Source: Gemmatimonadota bacterium | GTDB lineage: Bacteria; Gemmatimonadota; Gemmatimonadetes; Gemmatimonadales; GWC2-71-9 | Reading direction: 5' to 3' | Length of the DNA: 20,424 bases | NCBI GenBank assembly: GCA_025361465.1 | Contig: JANYAG010000189.1 | Coordinates: 1-20,424, forward strand | Shown: positions 1 through 7,392 of the stretch, in pieces | How the letters are laid out: each line of letters opens with the position of its first letter | How positions within the stretch are numbered: position 1 is the stretch's first letter | Notes under the pieces: model-generated | Database searches by the model: none | Told to the model about the DNA's origin: nothing | The model's input: the letters and a program-made list of their open reading frames with translations, nothing else | Program-made: the position numbers and the translations under genes

Positions 1-881
1 GCGACCGGGTCGGCCGTCCAGGCGTCCTGATAGAACTCGTTGGCCTTGTCGGCGCGAAGAATCGTCTTGCGGCGCAAGAGCCCGGCCGTCGTGCCGGAGA
101 TGGTCAGCAATCCACGCGCGATCCACTCCGGAACCGGCAGCAACCGCACCTCGTGGCCCATCGATCGGCCGATCGCCCGGACGAGGTCGGCCGAGGTCAC
201 GATCTCTGGATGATTGACATAGAAAAGTCGGCCAGCGAGGCCGGACGTGGTCCCCGCCCGCGCGATCGCGGAGGCGAGGTCGACCACATGGATGAGGGAG
301 ATCTCCATCGAGCCATCGCCGAACACCGGCGCGAACCCCAGGCGCGTGGCCCGGAAGATCGCGAGCAGGTTGTCGCGGTCCCGCGGGCCGTAGACCGTCG
401 GCGGGCGCAGGATGGTCCAGTCCAGTGGTTCGCGCCGCAGCACCTGCTCCCCGGCGAGCTTGCTGCGCCCGTACATGGTGACAGGCCGGTCGGGGCCGAC
501 CTCGGTGCGTGGCGCGCCGCGACGCGCTGGACCGCCGGCCGCCATCGAACTGATCAGGACGAAGCGCTGCTGGCCGCCGGCGAGCACGCAAGCGCGCGCG
601 AGGTTGGCGGTACCGTCGCGGTTGGCCGACAGAAACTCCGCCTCGTCGACCGCTCCGGTGAGCGCTGCCGCATGGAAGACGACATCCTGCCCCGTCACGG
701 CCGCTCGCAGCGTCTCGTGATGGCTGAGGTCCCCGTGGTGCAGGATCACCCCGCGCTTGGCGAGTGACGGAGCGCGGGCAGGTGAGCGCACCAGCGCCGT
801 GACGGTGTCACCGCGGGTGAGGAGCTGGTCGACGAGGTGGCCGCCGACGAACCCCGTCGCCCCGGTGACCAGCGCCTTCAT
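1..881 (-). CDS. NAD(P)-dependent epimerase/dehydratase, extended SDR (partial; candidate ceramide reductase)
   Basis: Reading the minus strand from ATG at 881 gives an open frame that runs off the window, so about 293 residues are visible and the C-terminus is missing. The N-terminus carries the Rossmann motif GATGFVGGH (residues 7-15). The active-site pair is in MYGRSK (Tyr and Lys of YxxxK), preceded by VLISSMAAGG as the catalytic serine strand, and LRPPTVYGPRD follows. This order is characteristic of extended SDR enzymes of the epimerase/3-beta-HSD type. The start overlaps the stop of the upstream acyltransferase as ATGA (878-881), so the two are probably translationally coupled. Downstream of a serine-palmitoyltransferase-like gene, the likely job is reduction of the 3-keto group of a sphingoid or ceramide intermediate, as CerR does in Caulobacter. 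The SDR fold is certain; the substrate is inferred from context. Confidence 0.88.
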   Translation of the reverse strand, partial: MKALVTGATGFVGGHLVDQLLTRGDTVTALVRSPARAPSLAKRGVILHHGDLSHHETLRAAVTGQDVVFHAAALTGAVDEAEFLSANRDGTANLARACVLAGGQQRFVLISSMAAGGPARRGAPRTEVGPDRPVTMYGRSKLAGEQVLRREPLDWTILRPPTVYGPRDRDNLLAIFRATRLGFAPVFGDGSMEISLIHVVDLASAIARAGTTSGLAGRLFYVNHPEIVTSADLVRAIGRSMGHEVRLLPVPEWIARGLLTISGTTAGLLRRKTILRADKANEFYQDAWTADPV

Positions 882-2014
882 GTCGGGCGGTCGAGAATGC
901 GGAAGGTCTGGTAGGGGGTAAATCCGGCCTTGCTCAACCCCTGGATGATGCCGAGGTTGTCTTCGAGCAGCCAACTCGCCTCACCCCAGCCGATGCCGCG
1001 TGCGGCGGCCTTGGTCCAGATCCAGTGGTAGAGCGCCGAGTCGATCCCCTTCCCGCGCCACTCGGGCAGCACCCCGAGCAGGAGGATGCGCGAGCGGGTC
1101 AGCTTCTTCATCTTCAGCTTGTAGAGCATCACCAACGACGCGGGGAACATCCCGCCGTTCCGGTTGGTGCGCAGCACCTCGTTGAGGTCCGGCAGGGTCA
1201 GGCCGAAGGCGATCGGCTTGCCATCCTTCATGACGAACGGTACCAGCTCGGGGACTACCACCGGCTTGAACCCCTCGGCGAGCGTGTCGATCTCCGCGTC
1301 CGTCATCGGGATGAAGCCCCAGTTGTCCTCCCAGCAATCATTGTAGAGCTGCTTGACCAGCTCGACCTCGCCCTTGAAATCCTTCATGTTGAGCGGCCGG
1401 ATCGTGATGCCGTACCGCTGCTTCAGCAGGGTGACCGCCCGCTCGGTGCGCTCCGGCGGAGTCAGCGGTCCCTCGAGCGAGCCCCCCTGCAGCGCCACCA
1501 GGTCCTTGGCCTTCACGAATCCCGCCGTCTCGAGCAGCGTGAGGTAGTACGGCGGATTGTGCGGCATCATCAGCGTGTTCGGCGTGTCGAATCCGCCGAT
1601 CTTCAGACCCCACTCGTCGTTCACCGAGAACGACGCCGGGCCGCGCATCGTGTCGAGACCCCTCGCCTTCAACCAGTCGCTCGCGGCATCGAGCAACGCC
1701 TTGGCGACCGGGAAGTCATTGATGACCTCGAAGAAGCCGAAGAAGCCCACCTTGTCATGGTGGTGCTGGTTGTGGAGGTGGTTGTGAATGGCCGCGATCC
1801 GCCCGACCACCTGACCGTCCCGTTCGGCCAGGAAGTAGTCCGCCTCGGCGTGCTGAAAGAACGGATTATGCGCGCGGTCGAGCAGCTTCTTGACCTCAGC
1901 ACGAAACGGCGGGACCCAGTTAAGGTCCCGCCGATGCAGTTCGTAAGGCAGGTCGATGAAGCGCTGCAGGTCCTTGGCCGACTCGACTCGCCGAATGGCC
2001 GGCGCAGTGCTCAG
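878..2014 (-). CDS. GNAT-fold N-acyltransferase, candidate ceramide-forming enzyme
   Basis: About 378 residues if it starts at CTG 2014. The C-terminal part shows a GNAT acyl-CoA-binding signature, LPEWRGKGID (Arg near residue 320), then LLEDNLGIIQGLSKAGF, the usual last helix and strand of a GNAT domain. The N-terminal half (VPPFRAE, NPFFQHAEADYFLAERDGQVVGRIAAI, GFFGFFE, MMPHNPPYY) matches a family of ~380-residue proteins usually labelled only as GNAT or hypothetical. No ATG, GTG or TTG lies near the expected N-terminus. An in-frame ATG at 2113 would add 33 residues that do not look like the family and would lie inside the upstream gene, whereas CTG 2014 overlaps that gene's stop (CTGA). 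Its place between a serine palmitoyltransferase homologue and an SDR suggests it N-acylates the sphingoid base. That role is inferred; the fold is well supported. Confidence 0.85.
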   Translation of the reverse strand: MSTAPAIRRVESAKDLQRFIDLPYELHRRDLNWVPPFRAEVKKLLDRAHNPFFQHAEADYFLAERDGQVVGRIAAIHNHLHNQHHHDKVGFFGFFEVINDFPVAKALLDAASDWLKARGLDTMRGPASFSVNDEWGLKIGGFDTPNTLMMPHNPPYYLTLLETAGFVKAKDLVALQGGSLEGPLTPPERTERAVTLLKQRYGITIRPLNMKDFKGEVELVKQLYNDCWEDNWGFIPMTDAEIDTLAEGFKPVVVPELVPFVMKDGKPIAFGLTLPDLNEVLRTNRNGGMFPASLVMLYKLKMKKLTRSRILLLGVLPEWRGKGIDSALYHWIWTKAAARGIGWGEASWLLEDNLGIIQGLSKAGFTPYQTFRILDRPT

Positions 2015-3228
2015 ATAACCCCCAGTTCCTTGCCGATCCGCCCAAAGGCCTCGAGGCAGAAATCGATCTGGTCGCTTGAATGGGTCGCCATGACACTGGT
2101 GCGCAGGCGGCACCCGTCGGGCGGCACCGCCGGTGGGCCGACCGGATTGGTGAAGACCCCTTCGTCATAGAGCCGACGCCAGAACAGGAAGGTGGTATTC
2201 AGCGGCCCGGTGAGCACCGGAATGATGGGTGTCTCGGTGGTGCCGAGCTGGAACCCAAGCGCGGCCAACCCTTCGCGCAGGTGGTGGGCATTGGCCCACA
2301 ACCGGTCGCGGCGCTCGGGCTCGCTCTGGAGCACTTGCAGGGCAGCGAGCACTCCGGCCGTATTGGCCGGCGGGAGTGAGGCGGTGAAGATGAACGGCCG
2401 GGAATGATGCTTGAGGTAATGGATCACCGGTTCGTCACCCGCAATGAACCCGCCAACCGAGGCCAGCGACTTGGAGAACGTGCCCGCAATGATGTCCACA
2501 TCGGCCTGCATCCCGAAGTGGGCCCCGGTGCCCTCCCCGTTCGGGCCGAGCACACCGAGGGAGTGGGCGTCATCGACCGCCAGGGCCACGCCATAGCGCT
2601 TTGCGAGCTTCGACAGCTCGGGAATGTTGGCGATGTCGCCTTCCATGCTATAGACGCCATCAACGACGATCAATCCGCCCTTGCCCGAGGCGTTCCGCTC
2701 AAGCAGGAGGGCCAGCTGGTCCAGATTGCCATGGTTGAAGCGCTGGGTGACGCCGAAGGAGAGCTTGGCGCCATCGACGATGCAGGCGTGATCGAGCTTG
2801 TCGAGGTAGACGGTTTCACCCCGGCCGACGAGGCCGGAGATCAGGCCGAGGTTGGCGCCGTAGCCGGTCGAGAAGACGAGGCACATCTCCTTGCCGAGGA
2901 ACTCGGCGAGCGCGCGTTCCAACTGCTCATGCAAATCCAGGGAGCCGTTCAGGAAACGGGACCCGGTGCAGCCCGAGCCATACCGGTGGAGGGCCCGTGC
3001 GGCCGCCTCGAGGACCTTCGGATGGTGGGTCAGCCCGAGGTAGTTGTTCGAGCCCAGCATGATCCGCTGCTTCCCCTCGACCACTACAACGGTGTCCTCG
3101 GATTCCGAAATCGGCTTGAAGTAGGGGTAGAGGCCAGCGGCTTGCAGATCCCGGGCAGCGGTGAAACTCCGGCACTTGTCGAACAGCGCCACCTGGGTCT
3201 CCTGGGTCGGCAGGGTTTCACTGGCCAT
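2011..3228 (-). CDS. spt: Serine palmitoyltransferase-like alpha-oxoamine synthase (PLP-dependent)
   Basis: A 405-residue enzyme of the alpha-oxoamine synthase family (SPT, BioF, Kbl, HemA), which condenses an amino acid with an acyl thioester and releases CO2. Visible features are YPYFKPI near residue 34, the substrate loop GSNNYLGL (59-66), GSGCTGSRFLNG (84-95), LDHA with the PLP-stacking His147, VDDAH (Asp219, His222) and the Schiff-base lysine K253 in GTFSKSLASVGG. The length and the AAGLYPYFKPI plus SRPFIFTASLPP segments resemble bacterial SPT more than BioF. ATG 3228 is chosen over an upstream in-frame codon because GAGG lies 6 nt before it and homologues begin about here. It is the first gene of a three-gene minus-strand run; its TGA is overlapped by the next gene. 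Related alternatives are 2-amino-3-ketobutyrate CoA ligase or an 8-amino-7-oxononanoate synthase, but no threonine or biotin genes are nearby. Confidence 0.85.
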   Translation of the reverse strand: MASETLPTQETQVALFDKCRSFTAARDLQAAGLYPYFKPISESEDTVVVVEGKQRIMLGSNNYLGLTHHPKVLEAAARALHRYGSGCTGSRFLNGSLDLHEQLERALAEFLGKEMCLVFSTGYGANLGLISGLVGRGETVYLDKLDHACIVDGAKLSFGVTQRFNHGNLDQLALLLERNASGKGGLIVVDGVYSMEGDIANIPELSKLAKRYGVALAVDDAHSLGVLGPNGEGTGAHFGMQADVDIIAGTFSKSLASVGGFIAGDEPVIHYLKHHSRPFIFTASLPPANTAGVLAALQVLQSEPERRDRLWANAHHLREGLAALGFQLGTTETPIIPVLTGPLNTTFLFWRRLYDEGVFTNPVGPPAVPPDGCRLRTSVMATHSSDQIDFCLEAFGRIGKELGVI

Positions 3229-3284
3229 GGATCCTCGCGGAGCTCGGGTAGATCTTCTTCGGTAGGGAGGCCAAGTTAGGTACG

Positions 3285-5585
3285 GTGCTAGCACGGCCCA
3301 TTCAAGAGGCGAAAACTATTCCCCCAACCGGACCGACACAAGCGGAATTGCCCATCAGGCCGCGTGGGGCAGGGTGCCGTCGTCCTGTCGTTCTGGCCGT
3401 GTTTGCGGCATTCCTGGGCGCTTTTCCGCTCCTGGGCCAATATCCCAGGGCAAAAATCGGCGATTTTGAGGTCCGGGGTTTCGACTTTGCAGTGGACGGT
3501 GGCTGGCGAGTCCGGGCCAACCGGGTGATGGCCGATCGAGTGGGACTGCTCCAGGGGCGTGCGTTCGCCCGCCTCAATGCCTCCGGCCCCAGCGGGCTGG
3601 CGGTCCGCGGCAGCTTCTTCATCCCGGTCCTGCCGATCGCCTACCGGGATGTCGACCCGCCCTATCCCGCGGCGCAGTATCAGGATCTTCTCTTCTCGTC
3701 GGCTCCAAGCAGCCGCCCGTGGAGCGTGAAGACGTATTACGCCACGCAATCACGCAACAACATCGTGCTCGACGGCGTGGTCCTGGACTGGATTCGAGTC
3801 GATTCCGCCTCGACCTACTACCAGGATGGCTGCAATGGCGTGGGTGTTGTGGCCCCGTGTCCTTCGCGTGCTCGCTCCCGGATGGCCGACCTCCTGTTGG
3901 CCGCCCTCGATTCGATATCGCTCCGCGCCGGTGGTGACACGGTCTGGAACCGATTCGACAATGACGGCCCTGATGGGATCCCGAATTCCGGCGATGACGA
4001 TGGGGTGGTTGATGTGGTGGCCTTCCTGCAGCCGACGGTCGATGGGGCGTGCGGCACCTCCGGGATCTGGTCACACCGCTACCGCATCTCGGGGTGGAAC
4101 GGTGGCCAGCCGTACGTGACGAAGACCCCTCGTCGTGGTCCTGGTGGTCAACTGATTCCCGGCCAGTTCCTCAAGGTGGAGTCGTACACCATCCAGTCGG
4201 GCCTTGGCGGGAACACCGGATGCAGCAACGGTCAGATCATGCCCATCGGCACCGTGGCGCATGAAACCGGTCATGCCTTCGGCTTGCCGGACTACTACGA
4301 CACCGACCCGAACTCGGCGACCCAGGGCGTTGGGGAGTGGAGCATCATGGGTTCGGGTAACTACGCCCGCCCCTCATCGCCCTCGTCCTTCGATGCCTGG
4401 TCCCTCGCGTGGCTTGGCTGGGTCCGGGTCGACACCCTGGTGAGCGGCACGACACGAATCGTACCGGCGGTGCAGGCATCGGGGACGGTGTACCTCGCCG
4501 GCACGGCCAATCGAAGCATCGATCTCGTCCTTGAGAATCGGCAGGCACTGGCGAGTGACACCGCGATGATGAATCCCGCCTTCGCGCGGCCCAAGGCACC
4601 AGGGTTGCTGATCTGGCAGGTGGATCACGACCGGATCGATGCCGGCTTGGCGAGCAACCGGGTCAATACCGGGCCGCGGCAAGGACTCTCGTTGATCCAG
4701 GCCGATGGCCTCAACCAGCTCCGCACGCCCGGGTCGCAGAATCGCGGTGATGCCGGTGATCCCTACCCGGGAAGCACTGACAACCATGCATTTGGTCTCT
4801 CGACGATTCCCTCGGCCGTGGACTACGACGCGGCCTCACTCGACGTCCGCCTTGACCGGATCTTCTCCCTTGGTGACGGAAGCATCCCATTCCGGTTTGT
4901 GCGGCGCATCCCGAGCCTTGTCGCTTCCCGCGCGTCGCAGGCCCGGATTCGGGCAAACAGCGTGACGGCGACCACCTGGAGGGAGGTCCTCGCGGCTGGC
5001 GACACGATCCAGGTGGACAGCGATTCACTGCAATTGGCCTTCGATGGTCGGAGCGCCCTTCGCTTTCTCCGGTGGAGCGATGGTGGTGCACGGGCGCACA
5101 CGATCGTCGCGCGCAGCGGTTCGCCGGATTCCCTCTATGCGGATTTCGATGTGACGCACCGACTCCGCCTGACCGTGAGCGGACCGGGTACCGTGAGTGG
5201 GAACACCGCCGCGCTGGGCGCCGGTGTCTTCCTGGCCGCCGGGACGGCAGTGTCCCTCGTGGCGGCGCCATCGGCTGGCGCGGAATTCGTGGGGTGGCGC
5301 GGTGACACCATCTCGAGAAGTCCATCGGTGAGCTTCGAGGTGGACAAGCCCTACGACTTGAGCGCGCTCTTCGTGCAGAGCGCCGCCATCGATGCCGGCG
5401 CCGCAGCGCGCGCGCTCCTCGGTGGGCCGCCGCTCGATGCGGCCGCGGCGGCCTACCTGGACGAGATCGGCAATCGCAACGGCGTCTTCGATGTGGGAGA
5501 TTACCTGGCGTGGCTGCGGCGCACGGGCCAGCATGTCCCGCCGGTCCTGCAACGCATTCCGTCCCCGAAGGCTGGTGTGCGGTGA
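3285..5585 (+). CDS. Secreted M6-family metalloprotease with dockerin-like C-terminus
   Basis: A 766-residue exported zinc protease. The GTG start at 3285 leaves a long n-region before the hydrophobic stretch VVLAVFAAFLGAFPLL; an in-frame TTG at 3348 would give a more compact signal peptide and is a real alternative. The catalytic motif HETGHAFGLPDYYD lies at about residues 326-339, with the Met-turn WSIMGSG near 352-358, as in immune-inhibitor-A (M6) proteases. A bacterial-repeat-type beta domain follows, with one divergent copy (about 557-623) and a clearer one (about 625-690, LRLTVSGPGTVSG to EFVGWRGD). The tail at about 724-748 contains GNRNGVFDVGDYLAWL, a single dockerin-like calcium loop. 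The stop overlaps the next gene as GTGA. The likely role is degradation of extracellular protein. The sequence is intact, and the first gene of the SPT operon diverges 56 bp upstream. Confidence 0.9.
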   Translation: MLARPIQEAKTIPPTGPTQAELPIRPRGAGCRRPVVLAVFAAFLGAFPLLGQYPRAKIGDFEVRGFDFAVDGGWRVRANRVMADRVGLLQGRAFARLNASGPSGLAVRGSFFIPVLPIAYRDVDPPYPAAQYQDLLFSSAPSSRPWSVKTYYATQSRNNIVLDGVVLDWIRVDSASTYYQDGCNGVGVVAPCPSRARSRMADLLLAALDSISLRAGGDTVWNRFDNDGPDGIPNSGDDDGVVDVVAFLQPTVDGACGTSGIWSHRYRISGWNGGQPYVTKTPRRGPGGQLIPGQFLKVESYTIQSGLGGNTGCSNGQIMPIGTVAHETGHAFGLPDYYDTDPNSATQGVGEWSIMGSGNYARPSSPSSFDAWSLAWLGWVRVDTLVSGTTRIVPAVQASGTVYLAGTANRSIDLVLENRQALASDTAMMNPAFARPKAPGLLIWQVDHDRIDAGLASNRVNTGPRQGLSLIQADGLNQLRTPGSQNRGDAGDPYPGSTDNHAFGLSTIPSAVDYDAASLDVRLDRIFSLGDGSIPFRFVRRIPSLVASRASQARIRANSVTATTWREVLAAGDTIQVDSDSLQLAFDGRSALRFLRWSDGGARAHTIVARSGSPDSLYADFDVTHRLRLTVSGPGTVSGNTAALGAGVFLAAGTAVSLVAAPSAGAEFVGWRGDTISRSPSVSFEVDKPYDLSALFVQSAAIDAGAAARALLGGPPLDAAAAAYLDEIGNRNGVFDVGDYLAWLRRTGQHVPPVLQRIPSPKAGVR

Positions 5586-5959
5586 AACGCCTCGCCTGCC
5601 TGCTATTTCTGCTCGCGGCGTGTCACGCGACGGTCCCAAGTACGGTGCCCGGTACGCTCACGGTCCACCTTGCGACGGCCGGCACAAACGACGGCGCCAT
5701 GGTACTCGTCGTCAGTGGCGGTGCAGTGCAGTCGGTCGAGGCGGTGGGAAGCTATGAAGTAACCAGCTACACCGATGGGGCAGGGGTGCACCTGATGGTG
5801 GTCGGCAACCTGGCTGCGGGCGCCCTGGTGCGCCTGAAAGTGCCGGACGTCTCGCGCGCAAGCGACTATGTCGCGGTCATCGGCCAGGTGGCCGATCGCA
5901 CCAGTTTCGGGCTCATTGATGCCACCGGGTATCGCGTGACCATCGACGAGCTGCCGTGA
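5582..5959 (+). CDS. Small lipoprotein, all-beta, function unknown (possible cohesin-like fold)
   Basis: A 125-residue protein starting at GTG 5582, which overlaps the protease stop as GTGA. The N-terminus KRLACLLFLLAAC is a short lipoprotein signal with a lipobox LAAC, so lipidated Cys is about residue 14. The mature part is made of short alternating hydrophobic strands (GTLTVHLATAG, GAMVLVVSGGAV, VHLMVVGNLAAGALVRLKVPD) with almost no predicted helix. The pattern of a G-A-x-hydrophobic strand, a variable loop and G-xx-L-xx-L-x-V resembles the beta-sandwich of cohesin-type domains, but this is a resemblance by eye and no family was recognised with confidence. Its overlap with both neighbours indicates one transcript. 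Anchoring the upstream dockerin-tailed protease at the cell surface is a speculative role. Confidence 0.8.
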   Translation: MKRLACLLFLLAACHATVPSTVPGTLTVHLATAGTNDGAMVLVVSGGAVQSVEAVGSYEVTSYTDGAGVHLMVVGNLAAGALVRLKVPDVSRASDYVAVIGQVADRTSFGLIDATGYRVTIDELP

Positions 5960-7335
5960 GCGCTCCACGAATCGCCGTCGTCGGAGGGGGAGCCGGTGGA
6001 CTCATGGCGGCCGCCCGGCTCGCCGCGTCGGGCGCGGAGGTTTCGCTCTTCGAATCCGGTCAGGCGGTGGGAGGCCGAATCCGCACTGTCCGGCGTGACG
6101 GCTGGATCGCCGAAGCCGGGGCCCTGCTCGTGGCCGAACCCGCGCCGGAGGTGCGCTCGCTCCTCGATGCCGCGGGACTTGCCCCGCGGACCCTTCGCAC
6201 CTCAGGCGCGGCACGGCGGCGGTATGTGGTACACCACGGTGTGCCGCAGCCGATTCCGGCGACGCTCGGCGACCTGATTGCCTCTCCACTGCTGTCGCTT
6301 GCGGGCCGGCTGCGCATGGCGCGCGAGCCCTTCGTGCCGAAGCGCGCTGCGGGCGAGGATGAGTCGGTCGACGCCTTCGCGCGGCGTCGTTTCGGCGATG
6401 AAGTTGCCGAACGACTCTTTGACTCACTGGTCGCCGAGATGAGTGCTGGCGACGCCACACGCACCTTGGTGCGATATCTCTTCCCGAAGCTGGTGGAGTT
6501 CGAGCAATCGGCGGGCTCTGTCCTCAAGGGACAGATGCGGGCTGGCATGGAAGCTCGTCGCCGGATGCGGGGCAGGCCGCAGGGGGCCTGGAGTTGTCCC
6601 AACGGGTTGGCCGAGATGACGGAAGCGCTGGGGACCTTCCCTGGCGTGCACTTCCACCTTGCGACCAGAGTCGAAGAGATCGCGGCGGACCCTGTCGGCT
6701 GCTCCGTTCGCACCCACGTCGGCACGGAGCGATTCGACGGCGTGGTCCTGGCCGTGCCGGCGCCGGCACTTGCCAAGATTGAAGTTCCGGCCGATTGGCG
6801 CGACGCGGTGCACCGGCTGGCGGCGATGCCCCACGCCCCAGTCGCTTCGGTATCACTCGGGTTTGCGCGGGCACGCATCGGTCACCCACTCGACGGGCTG
6901 AGCATCCGCGTGCCCTCGGCCGAGGACAGCCCGGTGTTGAGTGTGCTGATTCCCTCGACGGTGTTCGCCGATCGCGCGCCGGAGGGTCATGTCTTGCTCA
7001 CCTGCCTGATCGGCGGTGTGCGTCATCCGAAGACCGCCGTCCTTCCCGCAGCAGAACTGATTGCACTGGTGCGGGACCAGCTCGTCGGCCTGATCGGTGC
7101 CGAGGGGGAGCCGGTCTTCTCCGAGGTGACCCGGTGGCCGGAAGCGTTTCCGCAGGCGGTGCGCGGGCATGACGCCTGTCTCGCGGCGGCCGAGCAGATC
7201 GAGGAAGCGGTGCCGCGTCTGGTACTGACCGGTTCGTGGCGGGATGGGATCGTGGTCAGCGATGTGCTTCGGGGCGGGCTCCGTGCCGCGGATCGCCTGG
7301 CTGGTCGCCTTGGGATGACCCCCCCCACCAGCTGA
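5956..7335 (+). CDS. hemY: HemY-type FAD-dependent protoporphyrinogen/coproporphyrinogen oxidase
   Basis: A 459-residue flavoprotein, probably oxidising protoporphyrinogen IX or coproporphyrinogen III late in haem synthesis. The start is GTG 5956, overlapping the lipoprotein stop as GTGA. The FAD dinucleotide-binding motif GGGAGG is at residues 10-15, followed by LFESGQAVGGRIRT, typical of the amine-oxidase superfamily. Features specific to PPOX are ESVDAFARRRFGDEVAERLFD, then AEMSAGDATRTLVRYLFPKLVEFE, GSVLKGQ, and near the C-terminus TGSWRDGIVVSDVLRGGLRAAD, which matches the closing FAD-contact motif of HemY. No other haem genes lie in the window, and coupling to a protease and lipoprotein is unusual. 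A generic amine-oxidase-type oxidoreductase on another substrate cannot be excluded. Confidence 0.8.
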   Translation: MSAPRIAVVGGGAGGLMAAARLAASGAEVSLFESGQAVGGRIRTVRRDGWIAEAGALLVAEPAPEVRSLLDAAGLAPRTLRTSGAARRRYVVHHGVPQPIPATLGDLIASPLLSLAGRLRMAREPFVPKRAAGEDESVDAFARRRFGDEVAERLFDSLVAEMSAGDATRTLVRYLFPKLVEFEQSAGSVLKGQMRAGMEARRRMRGRPQGAWSCPNGLAEMTEALGTFPGVHFHLATRVEEIAADPVGCSVRTHVGTERFDGVVLAVPAPALAKIEVPADWRDAVHRLAAMPHAPVASVSLGFARARIGHPLDGLSIRVPSAEDSPVLSVLIPSTVFADRAPEGHVLLTCLIGGVRHPKTAVLPAAELIALVRDQLVGLIGAEGEPVFSEVTRWPEAFPQAVRGHDACLAAAEQIEEAVPRLVLTGSWRDGIVVSDVLRGGLRAADRLAGRLGMTPPTS

Positions 7336-7362
7336 CGGTGCATATCCCTGACCGACCGGCGT

Positions 7363-7387
7363 CTCCCTCGTGAACCCGCACGAGGAG
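7363..7387 (+). promoter_or_regulatory. Hairpin covering the ribosome binding site of the PorT-like gene
   Basis: Bases 7363-7372 (CTCCCTCGTG) can pair with 7379-7387 (CACGAGGAG), with one bulged C and the six-base loop AACCCG. The 3' arm contains the Shine-Dalgarno GAGGAG (7382-7387), five bases before ATG 7393. Folding would hide the ribosome site. There is no T-tract, so a terminator is unlikely. The pairing is seen in the sequence; a regulatory role is inferred. Confidence 0.4.
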
Positions 7388-7392
7388 TCTTC

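Noticed and set aside
1025..2170. A 381-codon open frame on the plus strand opposite the acyltransferase.
   Set aside because: It is antisense to a gene with clear GNAT motifs. Its translation is low-complexity and rich in R, E and V, with no recognisable domain, as expected for a shadow frame in GC-rich DNA.
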